Shown here: positions 21,365 through 32,400 of the stretch, in pieces | How the letters are laid out: each line of letters opens with the position of its first letter | How positions within the stretch are numbered: position 1 is the first letter of the stretch | Made by a program: the position numbers and the translations under genes | The notes under the pieces: model-generated | What the model was told of the DNA's origin: nothing | Database searches by the model: none | Seen by the model: only the letters and a program-made list of their open reading frames with translations | Source: Lyophyllum atratum | Taxonomy: Eukaryota; Basidiomycota; Agaricomycetes; Agaricales; Lyophyllaceae | Length of the DNA: 64,000 nucleotides | Direction of reading: 5' to 3' | NCBI GenBank assembly: GCA_014905825.1 | Contig: JACGCN010000061.1 | Location: forward strand, 124,001-188,000

Positions 21365-23027
21365 ATGCCTCCACGACCTCCCGCTACCCCTGCTAGGTCA
21401 TCTGGTCAAGCCCCTGCTCAATCTGCGCCCTCGGAAAATGATCTAGACACATCTGAAGCGGATGTACTCCAGATAGTCCAGCAGAACATCTTGCGTTCGA
21501 CAACAAACAGGAAGAAGAGGACAAAAAGGTGAGCATTTTCATTCCCTTCGAGCAATATCTACCTCTTATCCTTCTACAATAATTGGACCCTCTCCGGTGG
21601 ATGCTGATAACGATGCTCACGAAAACGAGGGAAATGACCTACACCTCCTATGGCCGGCATTTTGCTCGTCTCGGCGATCTTTATAGTCGTGTTTCAGTTA
21701 TAGTTGACTATGGAATTCGGCTCGAAATCCAAGATATCATTGGGGTCGAGTCCAAAGAGTAAGTCTTCACTGGCTCCTTATAGTTCATGGGCTTATATTC
21801 TACGTGGTCTATATCAGGGAAAAGCGCTTGGGCGACAGCTGGAATGTACTCAAGAACATTATTCCCAACTTTGCCGAGCACATGTGCAAGCTCGCACAAG
21901 ACCGTCGCACTCGAAATCAGGCCTGTATGATGGTACGTACACCTTTCTTCGGTAGCTCCCTATAATAATTTTCCAAGATCAACAAAGCGCGCGATGGCTG
22001 TCGGAGCGATGACACAGGCGGACTCAAGAAAGATATCATTAGCTACATGATGGTCTCGAGGGACACCGCCGTCTCTCCACCGATACCCTCCACAGGCAGC
22101 AAAATGGTTCGTGGCTGGTCACATGTTCAAACTGCGGCTCTATTATGCCCTATTGAATATGACGCGACTGCAGAGTAAGTCCATATTTCCAGGAGTCGAA
22201 CCCATTTGTAACTGATACTAGGACTTATACTCGCATCTTGTCGGGTGCTCTACGTGTGACCGCTGATCAATTCCCTCGTTTCCTTTATCCAGATGGCCAC
22301 ATATACGACCCCGAGGACCTTACCAAAGGCATCCTTCTTGGCCATCTCGGGCTTCGTGTACGTTGCACTCGTTACATAATGGCCTAGGTATCTAACTCGC
22401 TTTGCAGGTTGCCAAACATATATTTCAAGGGCCTAGCGCTGCCATGCAAGGCCCGGGATATTGTCGAGGCAAAGGTGGCAATGCATCCATTCACGGGATC
22501 ACCACAATGACCGGACGCTCCATCCCTTACATAGCGTGTCAGGTATGCATCCATTGTCTCGTCTATCACGCATAAGTGACGTCGTTCGCAGGCACGTTTC
22601 GCGATCTCATCTGCCGAAAGTTGGGCCTCGTCCGACCTGGGTTTTAGCTACGAAACATTCTATTGGAACATCGTTAAGCTTTTCGACAGCGGAGAGGGCC
22701 AAGACATCATCGACGAATACAATTAGTGAGTCCTCGCTGTATGTTGTGTGCCTGAGACTCACAGCTTGACACCGCAGTCAGATCTTCGGCACTACTCGCA
22801 CTACTGTGCCATCTAGTAATGAACAGCGCCTCCCCGTGGTTTCGAGCTTCGATCTGTTACAACAACAACGAGCTGCAAAACGTGCACGCATTGCAAGTCA
22901 GTCATCTGGAGACGGTCAGGACGGTAGCGAGGGTTTGGAAAACGGAGGGGATGCTGGAGACGCGCCAGGTGCCGGAGAGGGTTCAGGTTCTGCAGACGAC
23001 GGCGGGGAAGGCATTGGGGCCCAGTAG
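21365..23027 (+). CDS. DUF6698 family protein, 8 exons
   Basis: Family of unknown function, abundant and variable in copy number in Agaricomycetes. Exons 21365-21528, 21630-21758, 21818-21932, 21978-22174, 22222-22357, 22408-22542, 22592-22725 and 22778-23027 give 419 aa in one phase. The domain runs from about residue 55 to 330 with blocks YTSYGRHFARLGDLYSR, NIIPNF, RDTAVSPPIPSTGSKMVRGW, ALLCPIEYD, FPRFLYPDGHIYDPED, HIFQGPSAAM, HGITTMTGRSIPYIACQARF and FYWNIVKLF. A Lys/Arg run (RKKRTKR) near residue 50 could be a nuclear signal, and the C-terminus is Gly/Asp-rich. Acceptors of exons 2 (GAG) and 4 (AAG) are weak but required by phase and family. It lies head-to-head with the truncated transposase, 164 bases from its remaining 5' end. 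Confidence 0.85.
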
Positions 23028-23229
23028 ATGATCATTTTTTTTTATTCCTATCTATTTGGTCGTTTCATATGCCATTCAATGCAACGCCGCTTTCCCCAAT
23101 TTTTGCATTCGCGTGATTCCTGGACCAGCTACCAATGGAAATTCAATGGACAGACCAGCGTGAACCATGCTTATCGTACCTCATAAGCCATATCATGGTG
23201 ATAAGCCGGGTGCTTCATGGCCCATACCG

Positions 23230-23339
23230 AGGTCCGGTATAAGCCCTTTTCACCGTTATAAGACGCACCTACCTGTTGAGCATTGTCAATGACCATAATA
23301 TGACGAGGATTAGGAATAAATAGGTCCGGTATAAGCCCT
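23230..23339 (+). repeat. 18-base direct repeat within an ATAAGCC-rich stretch
   Basis: AGGTCCGGTATAAGCCCT occurs exactly at 23230-23247 and 23322-23339. Two further ATAAGCC words lie just before (23183, 23201) and one far downstream (24868). Clustered short repeats like this often mark subterminal regions of DNA transposons; no terminal repeat was recognised. Confidence 0.75.
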
Positions 23340-24731
23340 GTTGAAATTTTGTCAGGCAGATGATACTTTATCCTGGATTATGGACATTATGTACCTTGTA
23401 AGCACATATCATATCCTCCCGGTTTTGCTGATGCAGCATGTCGGGTATGTGACGCGCGCGAGGTGTTCAAATTCGAGGCAAGATGCTCCAGCAGACCAAA
23501 AAGATAGTACTGCAGTCATTTATTGACTCACGAGTGCCAACTTGCTGAACAATACCTAGGTTTACCAACGTAGCTTGTTCGTCAGTTCAAGCCGCATTGG
23601 GTCGCATATCTTGGTCAACCGATTATTTGAGCTCCGCCACCGAACTTGGCCCAGCGCCGGTTGACCAGGACCTTCACATCAACTTCCAAGCAGACACTGC
23701 AGAACCGGCCTCTTGATCCTCCTAGAGGGCTACGAAAATCAGTTTCGATGGTGGAACGTTTCTTACGGTTAATCTTCCAAAAACGCGAGGAAAAATTCAA
23801 GACCACCCTCTGAGATACGCTTTGGACCAGTCCACCAAATACGGCTAACTGTTGCGAATTTTTAGTTGTCCAGGTTAACAGCAGCATTCTGCGAGTATCG
23901 CCTATCCGGTACAGAGTTTAAGGTATACCTTATCATGGCAAGCTCACGCTACTTTTGCGGTAAGACTTGTCTGCCACTCCTCTATCAGCTGGTTTTCGCA
24001 ATCTGTCCGTCTCAGCGCTCGCTGTTGAAGAAGCACTTGATGTCATGGACATACATAGAAACGTTCTTCGATTGTATGTCTTGTGATCTGGGGTTGCGCG
24101 CGCCCAACTTTTGCCGACTGAAGCTGATTGCGTCTCTTCTCTAGGGTTTATCCTTCTGTTTAGCAAGGAGCGACTTCGACACCAGTCTGCGTAACATGAC
24201 AGATCCTTGGGCTTCAATTGCTAAGTACATATCGCCCAGGCCTCGACATCGAACAATAGCTCAAGCACGTACTTATCTCTCTCCATATGATCTAGAAAGA
24301 ACCCCATTCCTAGAATAATAGGAACCTCGCTTCTACGTTCCCACCTGCTATAATCTATCACTAAGATTTTTCGGCTGCGAAGCAAAATCTCCAGAACGGG
24401 AACAAAGCTTCAAACTTCACAAAGATAAGATATCCATCCTTAAATCTCCGGCCGCAGTCCTCTCGCACATTCCCGGGATCCCCTTCCATTCTTCTCTATC
24501 GAAATTTACAGCGTGACGACCTCTTTGGATATCAGAAACGCCACGCCATGACGTGAGAAGCAAGACCGAACGGAACGGCCGGGCGACAGTGGAGTGAACC
24601 ACCTGTAGCTTCTGCAGTTCTCACCACTCTGTAAACGTCAAAAAATACTCGAAGGGGTGCTTTCTCTGCCTTTCCCTACGGCTTCGCTGCTCAGTCATCT
24701 TCGGTGTACGGAAGGAATGATCATGGGTCCC

Positions 24732-24755
24732 GATCACGATCACGATCACGATCAC
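24732..24755 (+). repeat. GATCAC tandem repeat (4 units)
   Basis: Four tandem copies of the hexamer GATCAC. The unit contains GATC. No gene contains it. Confidence 0.9.
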
Positions 24756-27105
24756 ACTCCGAGGAGCTCTGGGGTGCTCTGTGGGTGCCTATTGATTGAC
24801 GAGCGTTATGCATCATCGAAAGGTCCCAGTTCTTCGCATTCACTATAAGGTACTTACCTGAGCAGCGTATAAGCCCGTTCTTTGATTGGTATCCCGATAT
24901 TTTTCTCTGATCATGATCAATTTGCCAGACACACCCCGGCGGCTTTGATCACAGATGCCTGCTACGACGAAAGAGCGTTGAAGGAGTGCCGCGGCAGGGG
25001 AAGAGTTCGATCACGACAGCGAGAAGCAGAAATACGTGCCTCGGAGGAGTTACAAGATGAGACGTGATCGCCACGCGTACATATGTGGCCTAGCGCGCGA
25101 TCATAGTCCTGCTTGGACCTACTTGGACTATGTCTCTCCGGAACTACTTAGGTGTCCCGGTCAACAAGAGAGCGAGATCCGTGTGATGCGATCGTTGTCA
25201 TCAGCCTACAGACAGACCTACTACGATCTTTACTAATACTCAGTCCAACAGTAGTGATGTGATGAAACCACAAGACGAATATAACTCAAGTTTGTGCAGG
25301 GAGAGGCGGGGCAGCAAGGCCCCGCTGTGCAAAACGAGTATTTTTAGTGCAGTGCCGTTAAGTATCTGTAGCGTGATTCTGTCAAATAGAAACACTCGAA
25401 AAATGAATCACCTCGGTGGAATGATACTGACCTGGGGTAAAACGTGTAAATCCCCACAGCACGCCGCTGCCCGCTCGCTAGGCATTCATTTCGGAGGAGA
25501 CCAGGTAAGTCCTCCTCTCGCCGATCGCAGTGTGTGAAGATCAGCCAACGTATATATCGCCTACAAGCTTGAGTCTATCGGGTGCAATTGAGGATCAGAG
25601 CCCATGCAGGGACGCGCCTCCCGCGAAGGCGGGATTCGAGTTCCTGGACCGCAATATACAATCGTGGATAAATGCGCTCACAGACTACAAGTTCGATGGT
25701 TACGCCAGTCCGGGGAAGGGGGCTTCATTGATCATGATCGTCATTGGCCCAAGACGGAGCCGAACGGCGCCAGTCGGGAACGGGACAAACGAAAAGCCGG
25801 TGCTTGGACGTCTTTCTGATGAGTTGTGCCATATACATACTGAGTCGCGATTGCGATGATACACCATTGTTCCTGCCAGCGGGAGTCCTGATTTGTACGG
25901 AGCGAGTCCCTGCAGCGAATGTCTTGTCGATCTTCTCACACGAGTCCAGAGGGGCTTTTTTCATACTCGGAGGGACGACCATAAGCATCCACAAAAACGA
26001 CGAGCAGGCGACGTAAGGTAGGCCTCCAGCCCTCTGCTTTGAGTTGGTGGGAGCCCCCAGCCCCACCAAGCAAGTCGTGATACAGAGCCTCAGCCAGGCG
26101 GGGGTAAACGAATCACGCGGAGAAATCCGCTGCAAAAGGCAAATCAGCAGCGAATATTCTGCATTGATTCGAATTTCACGGGGGATCGCGCAATCCAGAC
26201 GAATCAGGTGCCAGTGCTTGCGCTTCCTGTCACTGTGTCAGCAAAACAAACTTCCTGCCAGCAAAACAAAGCAACATTGACAATGACCGTATCCATATTC
26301 AGGGGGATGCTTCTTCGAATTCGAACGTTTGTGAATGCATTCTGCGTATGATGACGGGTGTCAGCAACTTCAAGGGTGTCTGTGGATTGGCCAGGAGGCA
26401 TACGTAAGCGCCATTCGATCCTTTGGAGAAGGTGCCAAGAAGACGAGGAGAAGACCCGTTGGCCCCAGGTCCGTGGACCCTGCATTAAGGAACTTGAAGA
26501 AGTGCCGAATTGGGCGACGCAGCTGCAGGTTTCGTTGTTGTCCCATTGAAAAGATGCTATAAGCCTCATTACTAAGAGGATGGTACGGCTGCGAAGTGAC
26601 AAAATGATGTTAACCCACTTCGACGTCCTGGGCCCACTCTCCGTTACAACTGTACCTAGTTTCAGGATGCCTTGAACCTTGTGCCTGTTAGCATAGATGG
26701 ATTGAAAGCGTACGAGTTTCGAAAGGACATGAAATCGAAACCAGTCCCAGACGCAAATAACAAAAAATACAATACACTCCTCCATGCTTTTCATTAATTT
26801 AATAGCTACACCCCCGCCCCCCTCCCTTCCCCTCCTCCCATTACATACAAATCCAAAAACCACCTCGCGAACCCAAACCAATATATAAATCAGATACTAT
26901 TCCCAGAAAGAAAAGCGCAGTCTGACAGTGAGTAAGGAGCGTGGTGTGCGTGTGTGTGCGATATAAAAAAAATATTTCTTTTACTTTCTTCCTTCTTCTT
27001 CGGGTGTACACAACAACAACAACAACAACGCGGTAAGTAGTAGGGGGTGGGTAAGTAGTGGGGAGAACCCAACCTGAGCCAGCGTTGGTGACGGTGCTGC
27101 GGATA

Positions 27106-27230
27106 GTGGTGGTGGTGGTGGTGGTGGTGGTGGTGGTGGTGGCAGTGGTGGTGGTAATCGTAGTGGTAGGGGTGGGGTGGTGGGGTAATCGTAGTGGTGG
27201 TGGTGGTGGGTGGTGGTGGTTGTAATGGCC
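27106..27230 (+). repeat. GGT/GTG trinucleotide repeat tract
   Basis: About 13 uninterrupted GGT units (27106-27143) followed by interrupted GTG/GGG-rich sequence. It lies just beyond the 3' end of the bHLH gene and is non-coding as far as can be seen; open frames over it are low-complexity artefacts. Confidence 0.9.
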
Positions 27231-27692
27231 ATGATTGCGTGGGGGGAGAATGGGCGTGGCGGATATAAGAATGAGCGCAACCCGCAAAGTGGCAGGGCAA
27301 CGGGCAAGGTCTGCTGGGCTCAAGCCTACGACGAGCAGGGGGCGGGGGAGGGTGGAGGGTGGAGGGTGGGGAGGGTGGGGAGGGTATATAACAACAACAA
27401 ATCCAATCATACATCTCGGTGTTCAGAAAATTAACAAGTCACAAACAGATCACAAGTACACAGGATAAGCAGACACATAGTTGAGGAGTGGGGAGTGGGG
27501 ACGGGTGGCAGACGCCGATGGGGAGTGGAAGGTGGGCGACGGGCGACGGGCGGGGCATAATTGATGGGCATAATGAGCATGAGGGGCAGGGGGCATAGAG
27601 CACTGGGCGGGTCCGATTAGAGTTGGAACTGGGAGGGCGAAGACGGCAGGGAAAGGATACACGGGAAGAAAAGAGCCGGAGAGCACCGAGAT

Positions 27693-29434
27693 CTAGTTCA
27701 TCTCAACACCAACCCCAAGCATATCCATCCCCATCATCCCCCCGCTCCCCATCCTCGGAATCCCCACCGCGCCATACTCAGGCATCCCCGCTCCCACACT
27801 CATATAGTCACCCACACCCCCCATCCCGACCCCGAGCTCATAGCTCGGCGAATGCGAGCCCCGCGACGACCGCGAGTGCACGCTCCCGCTCCGCTCTCGG
27901 TGCTGCTGCTGCTGCGGCGCGTCCTCGCTCCCCGAAGACGACGTAGGCGATCCAGCGGCCGGCACAGCCGCCGCCCCACTCGCATGTGTGCCCGTAGGGC
28001 TCGGCGTCGGCAGCCCATGCGACGTCGCAGGCGGCGTAAACAGGCTCCGCTGCGCCTGCATCATCATCATCTGCTGGCTACTCCCGTTGGACCCGCCGTT
28101 CCCCTGGCCCTGGTAGTAAGGCCCCCCCGCCGACCCGGGGTTGAAGCCCCTGGACGAAGGCGGCGCCCCTCCGTACATCCCCCACATCTTCTCCTGCTGC
28201 TCCTGGTGTTGTTGGTGCTGGTGATGCTGCTGCTGGATGATCGCGCGCTCCCGCTCCCGGATCTGGATCTCCCTCTCGCGCTCGCGTTCCCGGATCTCCC
28301 GCTCCCGCTCGCGTTCGCGCAGGACGTGGGCGTGCTGCTGCTGGATGTAGGCATGCTGCTGTTGCAGGAGATGTTGTTGCTGGTGGTGGGGGTGGTGTAC
28401 ATGGCCGTGCCCGTGGTGCGGCAGGCTCTGGGAAGGGTAGTGCTCGTACAGAGCGTCGAACGCCGGGACGTTCGTCGCGCCGCTGCCCATCGAACCAGGA
28501 CGAGGGAGGATGTGTGGGAGACCTGGCGCACCGCCTGTCGATGAGGGAGGGGAGATGCCGTGAGCGAAGGGATTCTGGTGCGTCTTCAGCATCGCGAGCA
28601 TACGGGGGTCGTCGAGGCCTCCGGAGGAAGGAACGGTAGGGGAGCCCGAAGATGCAGACGCGTCCAGCACGTCCATCCCGAACTCGTCGTCGCCTAGGAC
28701 GCCGTCTCCGCCGACGTATCCTCCGTACCCGACGTTTCCGGATCCTTCCATGTCGTCGTCGTCTTCGCCTTCCTCGGCGCCGGCGACACCGACGATGACT
28801 TCGAGTTCGCCGCCGATGACCATGCCGAAGCCTTCACCACGGACGGGTTCCTCGATGCGCTGGATGCCAGCACGCTCGCGCCACTCATTAAGCTCGCGGC
28901 GGAGGGCATCGGCCTCGAGTTTAAGAAGACGGAGCTCGCGGGAGGCGAGCATGCGGTGGCGTCGGGAGGCGTGGATGTGGGCTATGGACGAGTTGACGAT
29001 GGAGGACTTAGAGGGGCGGCGGATCTGGGACAAGTTGGGGAGAAGCGCTGCAAGGTCCTGTGGGATAATTTAGCATAGATTATGATGTTTCCGGCAGGAC
29101 GACTTACGAGGAAACGACCGTTGAGCGTCTCCCGACGTTGACGTTCTACTGCATTGTGGGTGGCACGGCGCTCTGCAGTGTTCGCGCGCCGGCTGGGCTT
29201 GCGTTTGACCTGTGGTTGAGGTGATGCGTGTGTTTGCTGTGTTGGTGGTGGCTGGGTCTGGCTGGGCATAACAGGGGAGATGGGCGTACGGGGAGGGTTG
29301 TTGGTGGTGCTGTTGGCAGTGGTGGGGGAGGCGGAGGGTTTGGTAGTTGGGTTTGCAGAATCGTGGTCCGAAACAGGCGAGTGTACAGAGGAAGGAGTGG
29401 ACGGAAGGGCGATTGGGAGAGTCATAATGGCCAT
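27693..29434 (-). CDS. Basic helix-loop-helix transcription factor, 2 exons
   Basis: Predicted nuclear DNA-binding protein. Exons 29434-29108 and 29057-27693 give 563 aa. The bHLH spans about residues 85-150: basic region with the His-Glu-Arg pattern (THNAVERQRR), helix 1 LNGRFLDLAALLPNL, a loop RRPSKSSIV and helix 2. The His/Glu/Arg pattern is that of factors reading CACGTG-type E-boxes (family knowledge). A leucine-heptad stretch follows (LRLLKLEADALRRELNEWRE). The rest is disordered: acidic EEGEDDDDMEG, His/Gln-rich runs, and an Arg/Glu repeat (EREREREIRERERE) near the middle. The N-terminus is Thr/Pro/Ser-rich. Neighbours are gene-poor on both sides, with 7.6 kb upstream before the next gene. 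Target genes unknown. Confidence 0.88.
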
Positions 29435-32400
29435 TTAGTGGTCTATGCAGAGTCGGGTAGTAATAAAGACGAGGGAGATGGGCACAAAGTGACAGGGATT
29501 GCAGGGTGGGTACGCGATTGCTCAGCGGATGCCCAAAGACCTTGAATGCGGGGAGGAGTGGGTTGCTTTTGTGGTTTCGCGAGCAGGGCTCAAGCGATAA
29601 GTCGTAGGCGGGTAGTAAGAGGCCAGCAAGAGTCGCGAGATCTGCCGTGGGTTAGCATACTGTAATTATGCACACTGTGAGCACTCACTCCAGGCGGTGT
29701 CCTTGCGGCGGGGGCTAGGGCGGGAGAGAGAAGGAGGGAGGGGGAGATGGGGGCAATCAGAGGGCCATGGAACGAACAGAAAGAAGAGCCCCAACTCAAA
29801 CTCATATCTATAGCCGAGTCAGGCACAACACTCCCATCACAACAACAACACCCACAAATACGGATTCGGCAACTCACGCGACCCCCTCCCAAATTCGGCC
29901 CTTCCCCTTTTGGTCCTCCATCGGCCCCCCTCCCGACATCTCTCCGGTCTACACTCCGCCAGGTCGCTATAACTACTTCTCACCCCCCGCCCGTCTATCC
30001 CTTATCTCTAGCCGATATCACAACCAATCTAGCCCGCCCCAGCTGACTATGACTCAGGGTTTCCTAGGCTTTCTCCCAACCCGACGCCGGGTACCCCCGC
30101 CATCCCACCATCGAGCTCGGCCACAACCCGTCGTTGCTACTGATGCCAAACACATCCAAGTTTCCAAGTACCCACTCCATCCCAGCCTTTGACGTCCATA
30201 TAGATTCCGGCTGTCTGACTACAAATTGAAATGAGCAGTTGTCCTTCAACGTCTCCTGTGCTTGTTGCTTATTGTAGTCTTGACACTCAAACACTTGAGG
30301 ACCGGCTAGCGGACCCCCGAACGCGCTAGCTTTTCTTGGTAGTGGTATATCATATGTATCCTGACAATTTGTTGAGGTTTTGAAAATAGCGTTGTCGTCC
30401 TGGAGAACTCCGAGTCTGCTCCCGCTCACGAAGATTCGGAAGACCTGTCACCGTTCCGCAGCACAAGGCGACGGGCTGACGGGCTCGGGATGCACAGTCA
30501 CTGCAATGGAGTAAAGAAGCTCGTTCTAACTGTACTCTAAGGCTCAAACTCAAACTCAGGCTTAGCATCCCTCCATCATCATTACGACAGCTTCGACTTC
30601 AGTTAAGAGCAGAGTGAGTGACGTTACGGTCAGAGCAAGGCCGAGGGGGTGTGTATAATAAGATGGATTCTGGATGGATGGGAACCAGCGGCCCGGCATC
30701 CCCCCCTCCAACCCGCCCACGACACATTCGCTCGGCGGTCTTTAGACCGTCTGTCCAAGCAGCGGGCCTAACAGAGCCAGGACACGGAATTCCGTATCCT
30801 TATCACCGCCCGCCTCCCAGGCGAAAACGAGGCTATGTAATCGCAAGGGCTACCTGTCAATGATAACGCAAGGAGACGAGTCGGCTCCCCATTTCCAAGT
30901 CAGCGAGAAATATCATATCCAGATAAGCATTATCGATATCGCAGGCCCAGTGAACCCGAATGCGAAGTATCCATCTACTACTTATGCTCAAGGTGACATG
31001 GCAGATCCACAACGTCAAAGTCTGGTCAGTCGTAACTCAACGTCTTAACCCACCTCGCATTCATTTCAACCCCCCCCTTGTGTCAAGACAAGGCAGACAG
31101 GGTCCAGGACGTAGATCACAGCACTAGTGGACATAAGCAGCCCTTCTCCGGACCCTCTCGACTGTCTACTCCGACTCGTACTAGCACTAGCACTCATCCA
31201 CTGACGATCGCGACCTCCCGCCTCCTCGCAAGATCATATCTCCCACAACCTGTAGGTCTCTCAAAACACAATAATACGCCACCCCCACGCATCACGATCA
31301 ATCCCTGCTCAGGCAAATAATCAACTATAACCGGTGATGCCAATTTGTAGGCCTGTCGACCCTTTCCCTCCCTGCCATCGCCATGACAGGACCCTTGTTT
31401 GAACTTCCCATTTCGACCTCACCTGGACTCCTTGTCAGTGAGCGGAAAAAATGATCAAGGAGAAAATAAAGAGAAAAATGATGGTGTTGATCGCTGCAGG
31501 AAAAGACAAATTATTGGCAACGACAACAGACAATCGGAAACGTGCGAGAAACGTGGCATTTTTTTTCTCTTTGGCTTTTTTGGTTTTGGTCGTTTCCAGT
31601 TCCCGCGGATATGAATTTGCAAAACACAAAACGCTTTCGAGTCGGGGTCGGGTCGATCATTGCTCAGACTTGCAACGACGATCAAGCGCAATCTCAGGCC
31701 TCAGGGCTCGCGCGATCGACGTCTCTCCTCCCTACTAAGCTGCAGGACGAGGGCGCGCCTCAACTCAACTCAACTCGGATCGACATGGAAATCGCGAGTG
31801 GGACGTAAGTAGTCTGTCTGGCCCTTATGTCTTTCGCATAGGAGTCCGGCGGCGGGAGTGGCGGGAACGGTCGGGGGCACGGGACCTCCTTTCGCGACGG
31901 ACCGACGATGTCTACGGGAGCAAAACGCGCGAAATCGACCTAAACCATTGCCCTCGGGCCCCCCACCCCCTGTCTTTCTTTTTGACGATCGTACGTTTTT
32001 CGACTTCAAACTCGAAATCCAGCCGTGAACAACTTTTTTTCTTCTTTCAAGGTCAAGATTCCACAGCAGAGTACAAACCCCATTCACCCGGCCCCCATCC
32101 CATTCCCAGCACTAGCCCAGACCCAGCGTCGATGCAATGCCTGTGGTATCGACGCCCTGATTCACACGGGCCTGAACCCACTCCTACACCGATGATCATG
32201 ATCATCTCCTCCCGCTCGCCTAGATAATTTCAGGGAATACTCCCGAGCCGCTACGACCCTACTCGTCTTCACTCCCGCATAGCCGCAGATACCGCAGGCA
32301 CCGCCGATTGGACCAAGGTGCCTCGGGGACCTGTCGATGTGGGGAAGGGGTGACGATCCGTGGTCCTGGCTTTGAAACTTTCACGGTGTGGGAGGCAGGG

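Larger units (their letters stand above)
23340..27692. other. 4.4 kb without a supported gene
   Basis: 3' flank of the DUF6698 gene through to the 3' end of the bHLH gene. Some pieces look like decayed exons: an open stretch bounded by CAG and GTAAGT near 25460-25504 (HAAARSLGIHFGGDQ) and frames around 25560-25860. I could not link them to a family. An unspliced 225-codon minus ORF at 26204-26881 has no family features and lies in the probable 3' flank of the bHLH gene. Confidence 0.4.

Noticed and set aside
23866..24144. Possible plus-strand gene at 23.9-24.1 kb
   Set aside because: Open stretches in different frames do not join with proper splice sites and match no family I recognise.
26204..26881. 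225-codon minus-strand ORF
   Set aside because: No family features, Cys/Trp/Val-rich odd composition, no exon context; lies in the probable 3' flank of the bHLH gene.
24732..27230. CRISPR-like or satellite array from the short tandem repeats
   Set aside because: Repeats are simple hexamer and trinucleotide tracts without spacers, in a eukaryotic genome.
27852..28544. Long plus-strand ORF over the bHLH gene
   Set aside because: Antisense shadow of the low-complexity bHLH C-terminus (Arg/Pro/Leu-rich).
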